Positions 1-14,000 of a DNA stretch of 64,000 nucleotides are shown here, one piece after another (positions within the stretch are counted from its first letter, which is position 1; each line of letters begins with the position of its first letter). The notes under the pieces were generated by a model. That model worked only from the letters and a program-made list of their open reading frames with translations. It was not told where the DNA came from and made no database searches. The DNA comes from Aristolochia californica. Its lineage: Eukaryota; Streptophyta; Magnoliopsida; Piperales; Aristolochiaceae. The stretch is from assembly GCA_029961685.1 (NCBI GenBank), contig JARWKL010000008.1:16773981-16837980 (forward strand), in the 5' to 3' direction. Made by a program: the position numbers and the translations under genes.

Positions 1-3000
1 TTTTTCTACACATGTTTTAAAAAATGGAAATACACGCTTGAAACATGTTAAAGATGCAAATGACCTAGGGATCCAAACCTTTTAAAGTGAATAACAATAA
101 ATTTTCAAGTGAAAGTGCGGTGGGATATTTACGCGAGTTAAACTAGCCATTATTTTTCCCATTTACAAAAAGCTGACCTTATGATCATAGATGATTGTAA
201 AGTGATTTATCATGCATAACAGGCTATTATTTTGTAAGAAATGACTTATGGATTGGGAGTCAACACTTAGTTAAAAATACCCCACCTCCCCCGTTTCCCG
301 ACGATTGCAAAACTTCATATGTAAAAACTAAAAAGATTTTACAATCCCAAAAAAATTACAGACACTATCTGGAATTATCTCTCTACATTTGTGCATTGTG
401 CATTTCCTTTTTAGATATATAATGTTTTCTTAAATCTGAACTTGAGTTTTCAATTTCCCTTCATCTCGTAAACAAAAAAAGAGATAAAAGGCATATAGAT
501 CACAACAAAATAAAAAATTTAGAGTTTATGTATGGGAATAACTTAAAGCGATAACAAATGTGAGTAAAAAAATTTATTCACACACCACAAATGAACACAA
601 AATTTTTGTTATCCAAGTTGTGGAAATTCCACTAGTTAAACCCTAAAAGCTTGGAATTCTATAAGAAAGATATTTTTCTAGACATGTTTTAAAAAATGGA
701 TACGCATTCTTCAAACATGTTAAAGATGCAAATGACCTATGGATCCAAACCTTTTAAAGTGAATGACATTAAATTCCCAAGTGAACGTGCATTGGAATAT
801 TTACACCAGTAGAAAAAGCCATTATTTTGCCCATTTACAAAAAGCTGACCTAAAAATTATAGATGGATTTAAAGTGAATAATCATGCGTAATGGGATATA
901 TTTATGTAAGGAATGACTTCTGGATTGGGAGTCAACACTCAGTTAAAAATCCCATGCCTCCCTCTTTTCACGACGATTGCAGAACCTAATATATAAAAAC
1001 TAAAAAGACTTTACAATTCCTAAAAATTACAGACACTTTTTGGAATTATATCTCTCTACATATTGTGCATTTCTATTTTAGATCTATGCTTTTTTCTTAA
1101 ATCAAAATTTGGGTTTTCACTTTCCCTTTATCCTGTAAAATAAAAAGATATAAAACGCAAATAAATCACAAAGAAATGAAAAGTTTTGAGTTCGTGTATG
1201 GAAAAAATTTAAAGCGATAACATATGTAAGTGAAGAAAATTTATTCACTCACCACAAATGAACAAATTTTGTTATCCATGTTTGGGAAATTCCACTAGTT
1301 CAACCTTAATAGCTCAGAATTTTATAAGAAAGAGATTTTTCAATTTAAAAAATGGATATGCATGCTTGAAACATGTAAAACATGCAAATGACCTATGGAT
1401 CCAAACCTTTTAAAGAGAATAACATTAAATTTCGAAGTGAACGTGCAGTGGGATATTTACCCGAGTCAAACAAGCTATTATTTTTCCCATTTAAAAATAG
1501 TTGACCTAATAATCATAGATGATTGTAAAGTGATTTATCATGCGTAACGGGCTATATTTTTGTCAGGAATGACTTTTTGATTGGGAGTCAACACTGAATT
1601 AAAAATCCCCTGCCTCCCCCTTTTCCCGATGATTGCAGAACCCGTTATGTAAAAACTAAAAAGAGTTTACAATCCCTAAAAATTACAGGCACTTTTTGGA
1701 ATTATCACCCACTACATTTGTGCATTGTTCATTTCAGTTTTAGATATATACTTTTTTCTTAAATGAAAACTTGAGTTCTCACTTTCCCTTCTTCTCAAAA
1801 ACAAAAAAGATATAAAAGGCAAAAATAGATTGCAACAAAATGAAAATTTTACAGTTTATGTAGGGAAATAATTTAAAGCAATAAGAAGTGTGAGTAAAAA
1901 AATTTTATTCACACACCACAAATGAACACAAAAGTTTTGTTATCCAAGTTGTGAAAATTCCACTAGTTCAACCCTAAAAGCTGGGAATTTTATAAGAAAG
2001 ACATTTTTCTACACATGTTTTAAAAAATGGAAATACACGCTTGAAACATGTTAAACATGCAAATGACCTATGGATCCAAACATTTTAAAGAGAATAACAT
2101 TAAATTCCCTAGTGACGTGCAGTGGGATATTTACCCGAGTCAAACAAGATATTATTTTGCCCATTTACAAATAGTTGACCTAACGATCATAGATGATTTT
2201 AAAGTGATTTATCATGAGTAACGGGCTATATTTTTGTCGGGAATGACTTTTGGATTGGGAGTCAACACTCAGTTAAAAATGCTCCACCTCCCCCATTTCC
2301 CGACGATTGCAGAACCAGATATGTAAAAACTAAAAAGAGTTTACAATCCCAAAAAATTATAAACACTTATTGGAATTATCTCTCTTTACATTTGTGCATT
2401 GTTCATTTCCATTTTAGATATATACTTTTTCTTAAATGAAAACTTGAGTTCTCACTTTCCCTTCTTCTCGTAAACAAAAAAAGATACAAAAGGGCAAAAT
2501 TAGATCACAACAAAATAAAAATTTCACAGTTTATGTATGGAAATAATTTAAAGTGATAACAAATGTGAGTTAAAAAATTTATTCACTCACCACAAATGAA
2601 CACAAAAGTTTTGTTATCCAAGTTGTGGAAATACCACTAGTTCAACCCTAAAAATTTGAAATTTTATAAGAAAGACATTTTTCTACACTTGTTTTAAAAA
2701 AAGGAAAGGCATGCTTGAAACATGTTAAAGATGCAAATGAGCTATGGATCCAAACCTTTTAAAGTGAATAACAATAAATTCTCAAGTGAACCTGCGGTGG
2801 GATATTTACCCGAGTCAAACAAGCCATTATTTTTCCTATTTACAAAAAGCTGACCTTACGATCATAGATGATTGTAAAGTGATTTATCATGCGTAACAGA
2901 CTATTATTTAGTAAGGAATGACTTACGGATTGGGAGTCATCACTCAGTTAAAAATCCCCCGCCTCCCCCCTTTTTCCCGATGATTGCAACACGTGATATA

Positions 3001-5283
3001 TAAAAACTAAAAAGATTTTACAAACCCAAAACATTATAGACACTTTTTTGAATTATCTCTCTCTACATTTGTGTATTGTGCATTTCCTTTTCTGATATAT
3101 AATTTTTTATTAAATCTGAACTTGAGTTTTCAATTTCCCTTCATCTCGTAAACAAAAAAAAGATATAAAAGGCATATAGATCACAACAAAATGAAAATTT
3201 TAGAGTTTATGTATGGGAATAATTTAAAGCGATAACAAATGTGAGTAAAAAAAATTATTCACACACCACAAATGAGAACTAAAGTTTTGTTATCCAAGTT
3301 GTGGAAATTCCACTAGTTAAACCCTAAAAGCTTGGAATTTTATAAGAAAGACATTTTTCTACACATGTTTTAAAAAATGGATATGCATGCTCTAAACATG
3401 TTAAAGATGCAAATGACCTATGGATCCAAACCTTTTAAAGTGAATAACAATAAATTCCCAAGTGAATGTGCGTTGGGATATTTACACGAGTAAAAAAAAC
3501 CATTATTTTGCCCATTTACATAAAGTTGACCTAACGATCATAGATGATTTTAAAGTGATTTATCATGCGTAACAGGCAATATTTTTGTAATGAATGACTT
3601 ATGGATTAAGAGTCAACACTCAGTTAAGAATCCCCTCCTTCCCCCTTTTTGTAATTATCTCTCTCTACATTTGTGCATTGTTCATTTCCATTTTAGATAT
3701 ATACATTTTTCTTAAATGAAAACTTGAGTTCTCACTTTCCCTTCATCTCGTAAACAAAAAAAGAGATAAAAGGCAAATAGATCATGAAAAAATGAATATT
3801 TTAGAGTTTATGTATGGAAAGAATTTCAATCAATAACAAATGTAAATAAAGAAAATTTATTCACACACCACAAATGAATACAAAAGTTTTGTTATCCAAG
3901 TTTGGGAAATTCCACTAGTTCAACCAAAATGGCTTGGAATTTTATGAGAAAGAGATTTTTCCACACATGTTTTAAAAAATGATATACGTGTTTGAAACTT
4001 GTTTAAGATTCAAATGACCTATGGATCCAAGAATAACATTAAATTATCAAGTGAACGTACGGTGCGATATTTACCCAAGTCAAACAAGCCACTATTCCCA
4101 TTTAAAAAAAGTTGATCTAATGATCATAGATGATTGTAAAGTGATTTATCTTGTGTAACGGGCTATTTTTTTTAAGGAATGACTTAATGATTGGGAGTCA
4201 ACACTCTGTTAAAAATCTCCCGCCTAGCCCTTTCCCCGACGATTGCAAAACCTGAAATAAAAAAACTAAAAAGAGTTTGCAATCCATAGAAATTATAGAA
4301 ACTTTTTTGAATTCTCTCACTATATATTTGTGCATTGTGCTTTCATTTTTAGATCTACACTTTTTTCTTAAATCGAAACTTGAGTTTTCAATTTCCCTTC
4401 ATCTCGTAAACAAAAAAAGAGATAAAAGGCAAATAGATCACAACAAAATAAAAAATTTAGAGTTTATATATTGAAAGATTTTAAAGCAATAACAAATTTA
4501 AGTAATGAAAATTTATTCACACACCACAAATGAACACAAAAGTTTTGTTATCCAAGTTTGGGAAATTCCACTAGTTCTACCCTAATAGCTTGGAATTTAT
4601 AAGAAAGATATTTTTCTACACAAGTTTTAAAAAATGAATATGCATGCTTCAAACATGTTAAAGATTTAAATCACCTACGGATCTAAACCTTTTAAAGAGA
4701 ATAACATTAAATTCTCCAGTGAACATGCGGTGGGATATTTACCCGAGTCAAACAAGCAAATATTTTGCCCACTTACAAAAAGCTCATCTAACGATCATAG
4801 ATGATCTTAAAGTGATTTATCATGTGTAACTGGCTGTATTTTTGTAAGGAAAGACTTATGGATTGGGAGTCAACACTCAGTTAAATATCCACAACCTCCC
4901 CTTTTTCCCGACTATTGTAAATCATGATAAATAAAAACTAAACAGAGTTTACAATCCCTCAAAATTACAGACACTTTTTGAATTAACTCTTTCTACATTT
5001 GTGCATAGTGTATTTCCATTTTATATGTGTACTATTTTCTTAAATCAAAATTTTAGTATTCAATTTCGCTTCTTCTTGTAAACAAAAAAAAGAGATAAAA
5101 GGCAAATAGATCATAACAAAATGACAATTTTAGAGTTTATGTATGGAAAGAATTTAAAGTAATAACAAATGTAAGTAAAGAAAATTTATTCACACACCGC
5201 ACATGAACACAAAAGTTTTGTTATCCATGTTTGGCATATTCCACTAGTTCAACCCTAATGGGTTGGAATTTTATAAGAAAGAT
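1..5283 (+). repeat. ~670-bp satellite array, block 1 (direct orientation)
   Basis: About eight head-to-tail monomers of an AT-rich satellite. The anchor word ACTAGTT (or ACTAG) recurs at about 631, 1294, 1962, 2636, 3312, 3914, 4570 and 5243, giving spacings of 663, 668, 674, 676, 602, 656 and 673 bp. Other conserved words in every unit include GGATCCAAACC, TTATCATGCGTAAC and GATTGGGAGTCAACACT. The 602-bp spacing reflects a ~75-bp deletion near 3645. Monomers differ by scattered substitutions and homopolymer indels. Short open frames recur at the same phase in different monomers; they are not conserved as proteins and I read the array as non-coding. The array continues beyond the left edge. 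Confidence 0.97.
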
Positions 5284-5292
5284 AAATTTTCA
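5276..5292. other. Satellite inversion junction
   Basis: To the left the monomer reads in block-1 orientation up to TTTATAAGAAAGATA. To the right the sequence becomes the reverse complement of the monomer, entering at AAATTTTCATTACTTACA. The two sides are at different monomer phases, so this is a breakpoint between opposed arrays, not a perfect palindrome. A few bases (ATA) are compatible with both sides. Confidence 0.93.
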
Positions 5293-5940
5293 TTACTTAC
5301 ATTTTTTATTGGTTTAAATTTTTTCCATACCTAAACTCTAAAATTTTCTTTTTGTTGTGATCTATTTGCCTTTTATCTGTTTTTTTTTGTTTACAAGATG
5401 AAGGGAAACTGAAAACTCAAGTTCTGATTTAAGAAAAAAGTTTACATCCAAAATGGAAATGCACGATGGACAAATGTAGAGAGTGATAATTCCAAAATCA
5501 AGTCTGTAATTTTTAGGGATTGTAAACTCTTTTTAGGTTTTATATGTCAGCTTTTGCATTCAAAGGGAAAAGGGTGAGGCGGGGGATTTTTAACCGAGTG
5601 TTGACTCCCTATCCATAAGTCGTTCTTCATAAAATATATCCGGTTACGCATGATAAATCACTTTATAATAATCTATGATCGTTAGGTCACTTTTTGTAAA
5701 TGGGCAAATTAATCGCTTGTTTGACTCGGGTAAATATCCGACCGCACATTCAGTTGAGAATTTAATGTTAGTCTGTTTAAAAGGTTTGGATCCATTGGTC
5801 ATTTGCATCTTTAACATGTTTCAAGCATGCATTTCCATTTTTTAAAACATGTGTAGAAAAGTTTCTTTCTTAAGAAATTTCAAACTGTTAGGGTTGAACT
5901 AGTGGAATTTCCCAAACTAGGATAACAAAACTTTTGTGTT

Positions 5941-7287
5941 CATTTGTGATGTGTCAATAAATTTTCTTTACTTACATTTTTTATTTCTTTAAATTTTTTC
6001 CATACATAAACTCTAAAATTTTCATTTTGTTGTGATCTATTTGCGTTTTATCTCTTTTTTTGTTGACAAGATGAAGGGAAAGTGAAAACTCAAGTTTTGA
6101 TTTAAGAAAAAAAAGTACACATCTAAAATGGAAATGCACGATGCACAAATCTAGAGAGTGATAATTCCAAAAAGTGTCTGTAATTTTGAGGGATTGTAAA
6201 CTCTTTTTAGTGTTTATATATCAGTTTTTGCAATCATCAGGAAAAGGGGGAGGCAGGGGATTTTTAACCGAGTGTTGACTCCCAATCCATAGGTCACTCT
6301 TTACAAAAATATAGCCCGTTACACATGATAAATCACTTTACAATCATCTATGATCGTTAGGTCAGTCTTTTGTAAAGGGGTAAAATAATGGCTTGTTTGA
6401 CTATGGTAAATATCCCACCACATGTTCACTTAAGAATTTAATGTTATTCTCTTTAAATGGCTTGGATCCATAGGTCATTTGCATCTTTAACATGTTTCAA
6501 GCATGCATTTCCATTTTTTAAAACATGTGTAGAAAAATCTTTTTCTTATAAAATTCAAAGCTATTAGAGTTGAACTAGTGAAATTTCCAAAAATATGATA
6601 AAAAAACTTTAGTGTTCATTTGTGGTGTGTCAATAAATTTTCTTTACTTACATTTGTTATTGCTTTAAATATTTTCCATACATAAACTCTAAAATTTTCA
6701 TTTTGTTGTGATCTATTTGCCTTTTATCTCTTTTTTTGTTTATGAGATGAAGGGAACGTGAAAACTCAAGTTTTGATTTAAGAAAAAAAAGTACAAATCT
6801 AAAATGGAAATGCAAAACGCACAAATGTAGGGAGTGATAATTCCAAAAAGTGTCTGTAATTTTCAGGGATTGTAAACTCTTTTTAGTTTTAAAATATTAG
6901 GTTTTGCAATCATCAGGAAGAAGGGGAGGCAGGGGATTTTTAACCGAGTGTTGACTCCCAATCCATAAGTCATTCCTTACAAAAATATAGCCCTTTACGC
7001 ATGATAAATCACTTTATAATCATCTATGATCGTTAGTTCAGCTTTTTGCAAATAGGCAAAATAATGGCTTGTTTGACTTGAATAAATATCACACGTTCTC
7101 TTTAGAATTTAAAGTTATTCTCTTTAAAAGGTTTGGATCCATAGGTCATTTTCGTCTTTTACATGTTTCATGCATGCATATCCATTTTTTTAAACATGTG
7201 TAGAAAAATCTTTTTCTTATAAAATCCCAAGCTATTAGGGTTGAACTAGTGGAATTTCCCAAACTTGGATAACAAAACTTTTGTGTT
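5941..7287 (-). repeat. Dimeric higher-order satellite unit, copy 1 (1,347 bp)
   Basis: This unit spans two diverged monomers (about 676 and 671 bp). Counting from the word CATTTGTGATGTGTC at 5941, the same word recurs at 7288 and 8635, exactly 1,347 bp apart each time. The two monomers within the unit differ clearly (for example GAACTAGTGAAATTTCCAAAAATATG versus a normal GGAATTTCCC unit), while equivalent monomers in successive units are almost identical. Confidence 0.93.
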
Positions 7288-8634
7288 CATTTGTGATGTG
7301 TCAATAAATTTTCTTTACTTACATTTTTTATTTCTTTAAATTTTTTCCATACATAAACTCTAAATTTTTCATTTTGTTGTGATCTATTTGCGTTTTATCT
7401 CTTTTTTTGTTGACAAGATGAAGGGAAAGTGAAAACTCAAGTTTTGATTTAAGAAAAAAAAGTACACATCTAAAATGGAAATGCACGATGCACAAATCTA
7501 GAGAGTGATAATTCCAAAAAGTGTCTGTAATTTTGAGGGATTGTAAACTCTTTTTAGTGTTTATATATCAGTTTTTGCAATCATCAGGAAAAGGGGGAGG
7601 CAGGGGATTTTTAACCGAGTGTTGACTCCCAATCCATAGGTCACTCTTTACAAAAATATAGCCCGTTACACATGATAAATCACTTTACAATCATCTATGA
7701 TCGTTAGGTCAGTCTTTTGTAAAGGGGTAAAATAATGGCTTGTTTGACTATGGTAAATATCCCACCACATGTTCACTTAAGAATTTAATGTTATTCTCTT
7801 TAAATGGCTTGGATCCATAGGTCATTTGCATCTTTAACATGTTTCAAGCATGCATTTCCATTTTTTAAAACATGTGTAGAAAAATCTTTTTCTTATAAAA
7901 TTCAAAGCTATTAGAGTTGAACTAGTGAAATTTCCAAAAATATGATAAAAAAACTTTAGTGTTCATTTGTGGTGTGTCAATAAATTTTCTTTACTTACAT
8001 TTGTTATTGCTTTAAATATTTTCCATACATAAACTCTAAAATTTTCATTTTGTTGTGATCTATTTGCCTTTTATCTCTTTTTTTGTTTATGAGATGAAGG
8101 GAACGTGAAAACTCAAGTTTTGATTTAAGAAAAAAAAGTACAAATCTAAAATGGAAATGCAAAACGCACAAATGTAGGGAGTGATAATTCCAAAAAGTGT
8201 CTGTAATTTTCAGGGATTGTAAACTCTTTTTAGTTTTAAAATATTAGGTTTTGCAATCATCAGGAAGAAGGGGAGGCAGGGGATTTTTAACCGAGTGTTG
8301 ACTCCCAATCCATAAGTCATTCCTTACAAAAATATAGCCCTTTACGCATGATAAATCACTTTATAATCATCTATGATCGTTAGTTCAGCTTTTTGCAAAT
8401 AGGCAAAATAATGGCTTGTTTGACTTGAATAAATATCACACGTTCTCTTTAGAATTTAAAGTTATTCTCTTTAAAAGGTTTGGATCCATAGGTCATTTTC
8501 GTCTTTTACATGTTTCATGCATGCATATCCATTTTTTTAAACATGTGTAGAAAAATCTTTTTCTTATAAAATCCCAAGCTATTAGGGTTGAACTAGTGGA
8601 ATTTCCCAAACTTGGATAACAAAACTTTTGTGTT
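7288..8634 (-). repeat. Dimeric higher-order satellite unit, copy 2 (1,347 bp)
   Basis: Second tandem copy of the unit. By eye it differs from copy 1 by only a base or so, for example CTCTAAATTTTTC at 7366 against CTCTAAAATTTTC at 6009. Indels characteristic of the unit (AAAAAAACTTTAGTG, GAAGAAGGGGAGG) are kept. Confidence 0.93.
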
Positions 8635-9981
8635 CATTTGTGATGTGTCAATAAATTTTCTTTACTTACATTTTTTATTTCTTTAAATTTTTTCCATACA
8701 TAAACTCTAAAATTTTCATTTTGTTGTGATCTATTTGCGTTTTATCTCTTTTTTTGTTGACAAGATGAAGGGAAAGTGAAAACTCAAGTTTTGATTTAAG
8801 AAAAAAAAGTACACATCTAAAATGGAAATGCACGATGCACAAATCTAGAGAGTGATAATTCCAAAAAGTGTCTGTAATTTTGAGGGATTGTAAACTCTTT
8901 TTAGTGTTTATATATCAGTTTTTGCAATCATCAGGAAAAGGGGGAGGCAGGGGATTTTTAACTGAGTGTTGACTCCCAATCCATAGGTCACTCTTTACAA
9001 AAATATAGCCCGTTACACATGATAAATCACTTTACAATCATCTATGATCGTTAGGTCAGTCTTTTGTAAAGGGGTAAAATAATGGCTTGTTTGATTATGG
9101 TAAATATCCCACCACATGTTCACTTAAGAATTTAATGTTATTCTCTTTAAATGGCTTGGATCCATAGGTCATTTGCATCTTTAACATGTTTCAAGCATGC
9201 ATTTCCATTTTTTAAAACATGTGTAGAAAAATCTTTTTCTTATAAAATTCAAAGCTATTAGAGTTGAACTAGTGAAATTTCCAAAAATATGATAAAAAAA
9301 CTTTAGTGTTCATTTGTGGTGTGTCAATAAATTTTCTTTACTTACATTTGTTATTGCTTTAAATATTTTCCATACATAAACTCTAAAATTTTCATTTTGT
9401 TGTGATCTATTTGCCTTTTATCTCTTTTTTTGTTTATGAGATGAAGGGAACGTGAAAACTCAAGTTTTGATTTAAGAAAAAAAAGTACAAATCTAAAATG
9501 GAAATGCAAAACGCACAAATGTAGGGAGTGATAATTCCAAAAAGTGTCTGTAATTTTCAGGGATTGTAAACTCTTTTTAGTTTTAAAATATTAGGTTTTG
9601 CAATCATCAGGAAGAAGGGGAGGCAGGGGATTTTTAACCGAGTGTTGACTCCCAATCCATAAGTCATTCCTTACAAAAATATAGCCCTTTACGCATGATA
9701 AATCACTTTATAATCATCTATGATCGTTAGTTCAGCTTTTTGCAAATAGGCAAAATAATGGCTTGTTTGACTTGAATAAATATCACACGTTCTCTTTAGA
9801 ATTTAAAGTTATTCTCTTTAAAAGGTTTGGATCCATAGGTCATTTTCGTCTTTTACATGTTTCATGCATGCATATCCATTTTTTTAAACATGTGTAGAAA
9901 AATCTTTTTCTTATAAAATCCCAAGCTATTAGGGTTGAACTAGTGGAATTTCCCAAACTTGGATAACAAAACTTTTGTGTT
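8635..9981 (-). repeat. Dimeric higher-order satellite unit, copy 3 (1,347 bp)
   Basis: Third tandem copy. It carries a few private changes, such as ACTGAGTG for ACCGAGTG near 8961 and TTGATTATGG for TTGACTATGG near 9090. Similarity to the unit ends at 9982, where the sequence becomes CATTTTTGGTCTGTG and ordinary divergent monomers resume. Confidence 0.92.
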
Positions 9982-11039
9982 CATTTTTGGTCTGTGAATA
10001 AATTTTATTTATTTACATTTTTTATTAATTTAAATTTTTTCCATACATGAACTCTAAAATTTTCATTTTGTTGTGATCTTTTTGCCTTTTATCTCTTTTT
10101 TTGTTTACGAGATGAATGGAAAGTGAAAACTCAAGTTCATATTTAAGAAAAAAAGTACTCATCAAAAATGCAAATACACAATGCACAAATTTAGAGAGTG
10201 ATAATTCCAAAAAGTGTCTGTATTTTTTATGGATTGTAAACTATTTTTAGTTTTTATATATCAGGTTTTGCAATTGTCGGGAAAAGGGGGTGGCGGGGGA
10301 TTTTTAACCGACTATTGACTCCCAAACCATTGGTCATTCCTTACGAAAATATAGACCATTACACATGGTAAATCACTTTAGAATAATCTATGATCGTTAG
10401 GTCAACCTTTTGTAAATGGAAAAAATAATGGCTTGTTTGATTCTGGAAAAATCCCACTGCACGTTCTCTTGAGAATTTAATGTTATTCTCTTTAAAAGGT
10501 TTGGATCCATTGGTCATTTGCATCTTTAACATGTGTCAAGTTTGCATATCCATTTTTTAAAACATGTGCAAAAAAGTCTTTTTCTTATAAATTCAAAGCT
10601 ATTAGGGTTGAACTAGTGGAATTTCCCAAACTTGGATATTAAAACTTTTGTAATCATTTGTGGTGTGTGAATAAATTTTCTTAACTTACATTCGTTATTG
10701 CTTTAAATTTGTTCCATACATAAACTCTAAAATTTTCATTTTGCTGTGATATATTTGCCTTTTATATCTTTTTTTTTTTATGAGATGAAGGGAAAGTGAA
10801 AACTCAAGTTTTCATTTAAGGAAAAAAAGTAAACATCTAAAATGGAAATGCACAACGTACAAATGTAGGGAGTGATAATTCCAAAAAAGTGTCTGTATTT
10901 TGTAGGGATTGTAAACTCTTTTTTGTTTTTATATATTAGGTTTTGCAATCGTTGGGAAAAGGGGGAGGCGGGGGATTTTTTACTGAGAGTTGACTTCCAA
11001 TCCATAAGTCATTCCTTACAAAAATATAGCTCGTTACGC

Positions 11040-11066
11040 ATGATAAATCACTTGAACTAGTGGAAT
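11040..11066. other. Internal satellite deletion joint
   Basis: The monomer reads GATAAATCACTT up to 11053 and then jumps straight to GAACTAGTGG, losing about 230 bp. The breakpoint lies at the same monomer position (after AAATCACTT) where the whole array terminates at 22162. Confidence 0.85.
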
Positions 11067-14000
11067 TTCCCAAACTAGGATAACAAAAATTTTGTGGTCA
11101 TTTGTAGTGTGTCAATAAATTTTCTTTACTTACATTTTTTATTGCTTTAAATTTTTTCCATACATAAACTCTAAAATTTTCATTTTGTTGTCATCTATTT
11201 GCCTTTTATCTCTTTTTTTGTTTACGAGATGAAGGGAAAGTGAAAAGTCAAGTTTATATCTAAGAAAAAAAAGTACACATCTAAAATGGAAGTGCACAAC
11301 GCACAAATATAGAGAGTGATAATTCAAAAAAGTGTCTATAATTTTTAGGTAATGTAAACTCTTTTTAGTTCTTACAAATCAGATTTTGCAATCGTCGGGA
11401 AAAAGGGGAGGCGAGAGATTTTTAATTGACTACTGACTCCCAATCCATAATTCATTCCTTAAAAAAATGTAGGTCTTCACACATGATAAATCTCTTTACA
11501 ATCATCTATGATCGTTAGGTCAGCTTTTTGTAAATAGGCAAAATAATGGCTTGTTTGACTCGGGTAAATATCCCACCGCACGTTCACTTGAGAATTTAAT
11601 GTTATTCTAGTTAAAAGTTTTGGATCCATAGGTCATTTGCATCTTTAACATGTTTCAAGCATGCATATCCATTTTTTAAAACATGTGTAGAAAAATATAT
11701 TTCTTATAAAATTCCAAGCTATTAGGGTTGAACTAGTGGAATTTCCCAAACTTGGATAACAAAACTTTTGTGTTCATTTGTGGTGTTTGAATAAATTTTC
11801 TTTACTAACATTTGTTATTGCTTTAAATTTTTTCCATACATAAAGTCTAAAATTTTCATTTTTTTGTGATCTATTTCCCTTTTATCTCTTTTTTTTTTTT
11901 ACGAGATGAAGTGAAAGTGAAAACTCAAGTTTTGATACAAGAAAAAAAGTAGTCTTCTAAAATGGAAATGCACAATGCAAAAATGTCGAGAGTGATAATT
12001 CCAAAAAAATTCTATAATTTTTAGGGATTGTAAACTCCTTTTAGTTTTAATATATCAGGTTTTGCAATCATCGGGAAAAGGGAGAGGCGGGGGATTTTTA
12101 ACCGAGTGTTGACTCCCAATCCATAGGACATTTCTTATAAAAATATAGCCCGTTACACATGATAAATCACTTTACAATCATCTATGATCGTAAGGTCAGC
12201 CTTTTTTAAAGGGAAAAATAATGGCTTGTTTGACTATGGTAAATATCCCACCGCACGTTCACTTGAGAATTTAATGTTATTCTCTTTATATGGTTTGGAT
12301 CCATAGGTCATTTGCATCTTTAACATATTTCCAGCCTGCATTTCAATTTTTTAAAACATGTCTAGAAAAATCTCTTTCTTATAAAATTCCAAGTTATTAG
12401 GGTTGAACTAGTGGAATTTCCCAAACTATGATAACAAAACTCTTGTGTTGATTTGTAGTGTGTCAATAAATTTTCTTTACTTATATTTGTTATTGGTTGA
12501 AATTTTTTCCATACATAAACTTGAAAATTTTCATTTTGTTGAGATCTATTTACCTTTTATCTCCTTTTTTTTTATGAGATGAAGGGAAAGTGAAAACCCA
12601 AGTTTTGATATAAGAAAAAAAAGTATACATCTAAAATGGAAATGCACAACGCCCAAATGTAGAGAGTGATAATTCAAAAAAGTGTCTGTAATTATTAGGG
12701 ATTTTAAAACTTTTTAGTTCTTATATATAGATTTTTGCAATCGTAGGGAAAAGGGGGAGGCAGGGGATTTTTAACAGACTGTTGACTCCCAATCCATAAG
12801 TCATTCCATAAAAAAATGTAGCACATTTTGCAAGATAAATCTCTTTACAATCATCTATGATCGTAAGGTCAGCTTTTTGTAAATTGGAAAAATAATGGCT
12901 TTTTTTACTCGGGTAAATATTCGACCGCACATTCACTTGAGAATTTAATGTTATTCACTTTAAAAGGTTTGGATCGAAAGGTCATTTGCATCTTTAACAA
13001 GTTTCAAGCATGCATTTCCATTTTTTAAAACATGTATAGAAAAATCGCTTTCCCAAACTAGGATAACAAAAAATTTGTGTTCATTTGTGGTGTGTGAATA
13101 AATTTTCATTACTTATATTTGTTATTGGTTTAAATTTTTTCCATTCCTAAACACTAAAATTTTCTTTGTGTTGTGATCTATTTGCCTTTTACCTCTTTTT
13201 TTTTTATGAGATGAAGGGAAAGTGAAAAATCTAGTTTTGATTTAAGAAAAAAGTACACATCTAAAATGGAAATACACGATGCACAAATGTAAAGAATGAT
13301 AATTCCAAAAAGTGTCAGTAATTTTTAAGGATTGTAAACTCTTTTTAGTTTTTAGATATCAGATTTTGCAATTGAAGGGAAAAGGGGGAGGAGGGGGATT
13401 TTTAACCGAGTGTTGACTCCCAATCCATAAGTCATTCCTAACAAAAATATAGCCCGTTATGCTTGATAAATCACTTTATAATCATCTATGATCGTTAGGT
13501 CTGCTTTTTCTAAATGGGCAAAAAAATGGCTTGTTTGACTCGGGTAAATATCCAACCGCACGTTCACTTGATAATTTAATGATATTCTCTTTAAAAGGTT
13601 TTGATCCATAGGTCATTTCCATCTTGAACAAGTTTCAAGCTTGCATATCCATTTTTTAAAACATGTGTAGAAAAGTCTCTTTCATATAAAATTTAAAGTT
13701 ATTAGGGATGAACTAGTGGAATTTCACAAACTTGGATAAAAAAACTTTTTTAATCATTTGTGGTGTATGAATAAATTTTATTTACTTACATTTGTTATTG
13801 TTTTAAAATTTTTCCATACATAAACTCTAAAATTTTTATTTTTTTGCAATCTATTTGCCTTTTATCTCTGTTTTGTTTTTGAGATGAAGGGAAAGTGAAA
13901 ACTCAAGTTTTGATTTAAGAAAAAAAAGTACACATCTAAAATGGAAATGTACAATGCACAAATATTGAGAGTGATAATTCCAAAAGTGTCTGTAATTTTT

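Noticed and set aside
5276..5292. Perfect palindrome at the satellite inversion
   Set aside because: The two arms meet at different monomer phases, so they are not exact mirror copies around the junction.
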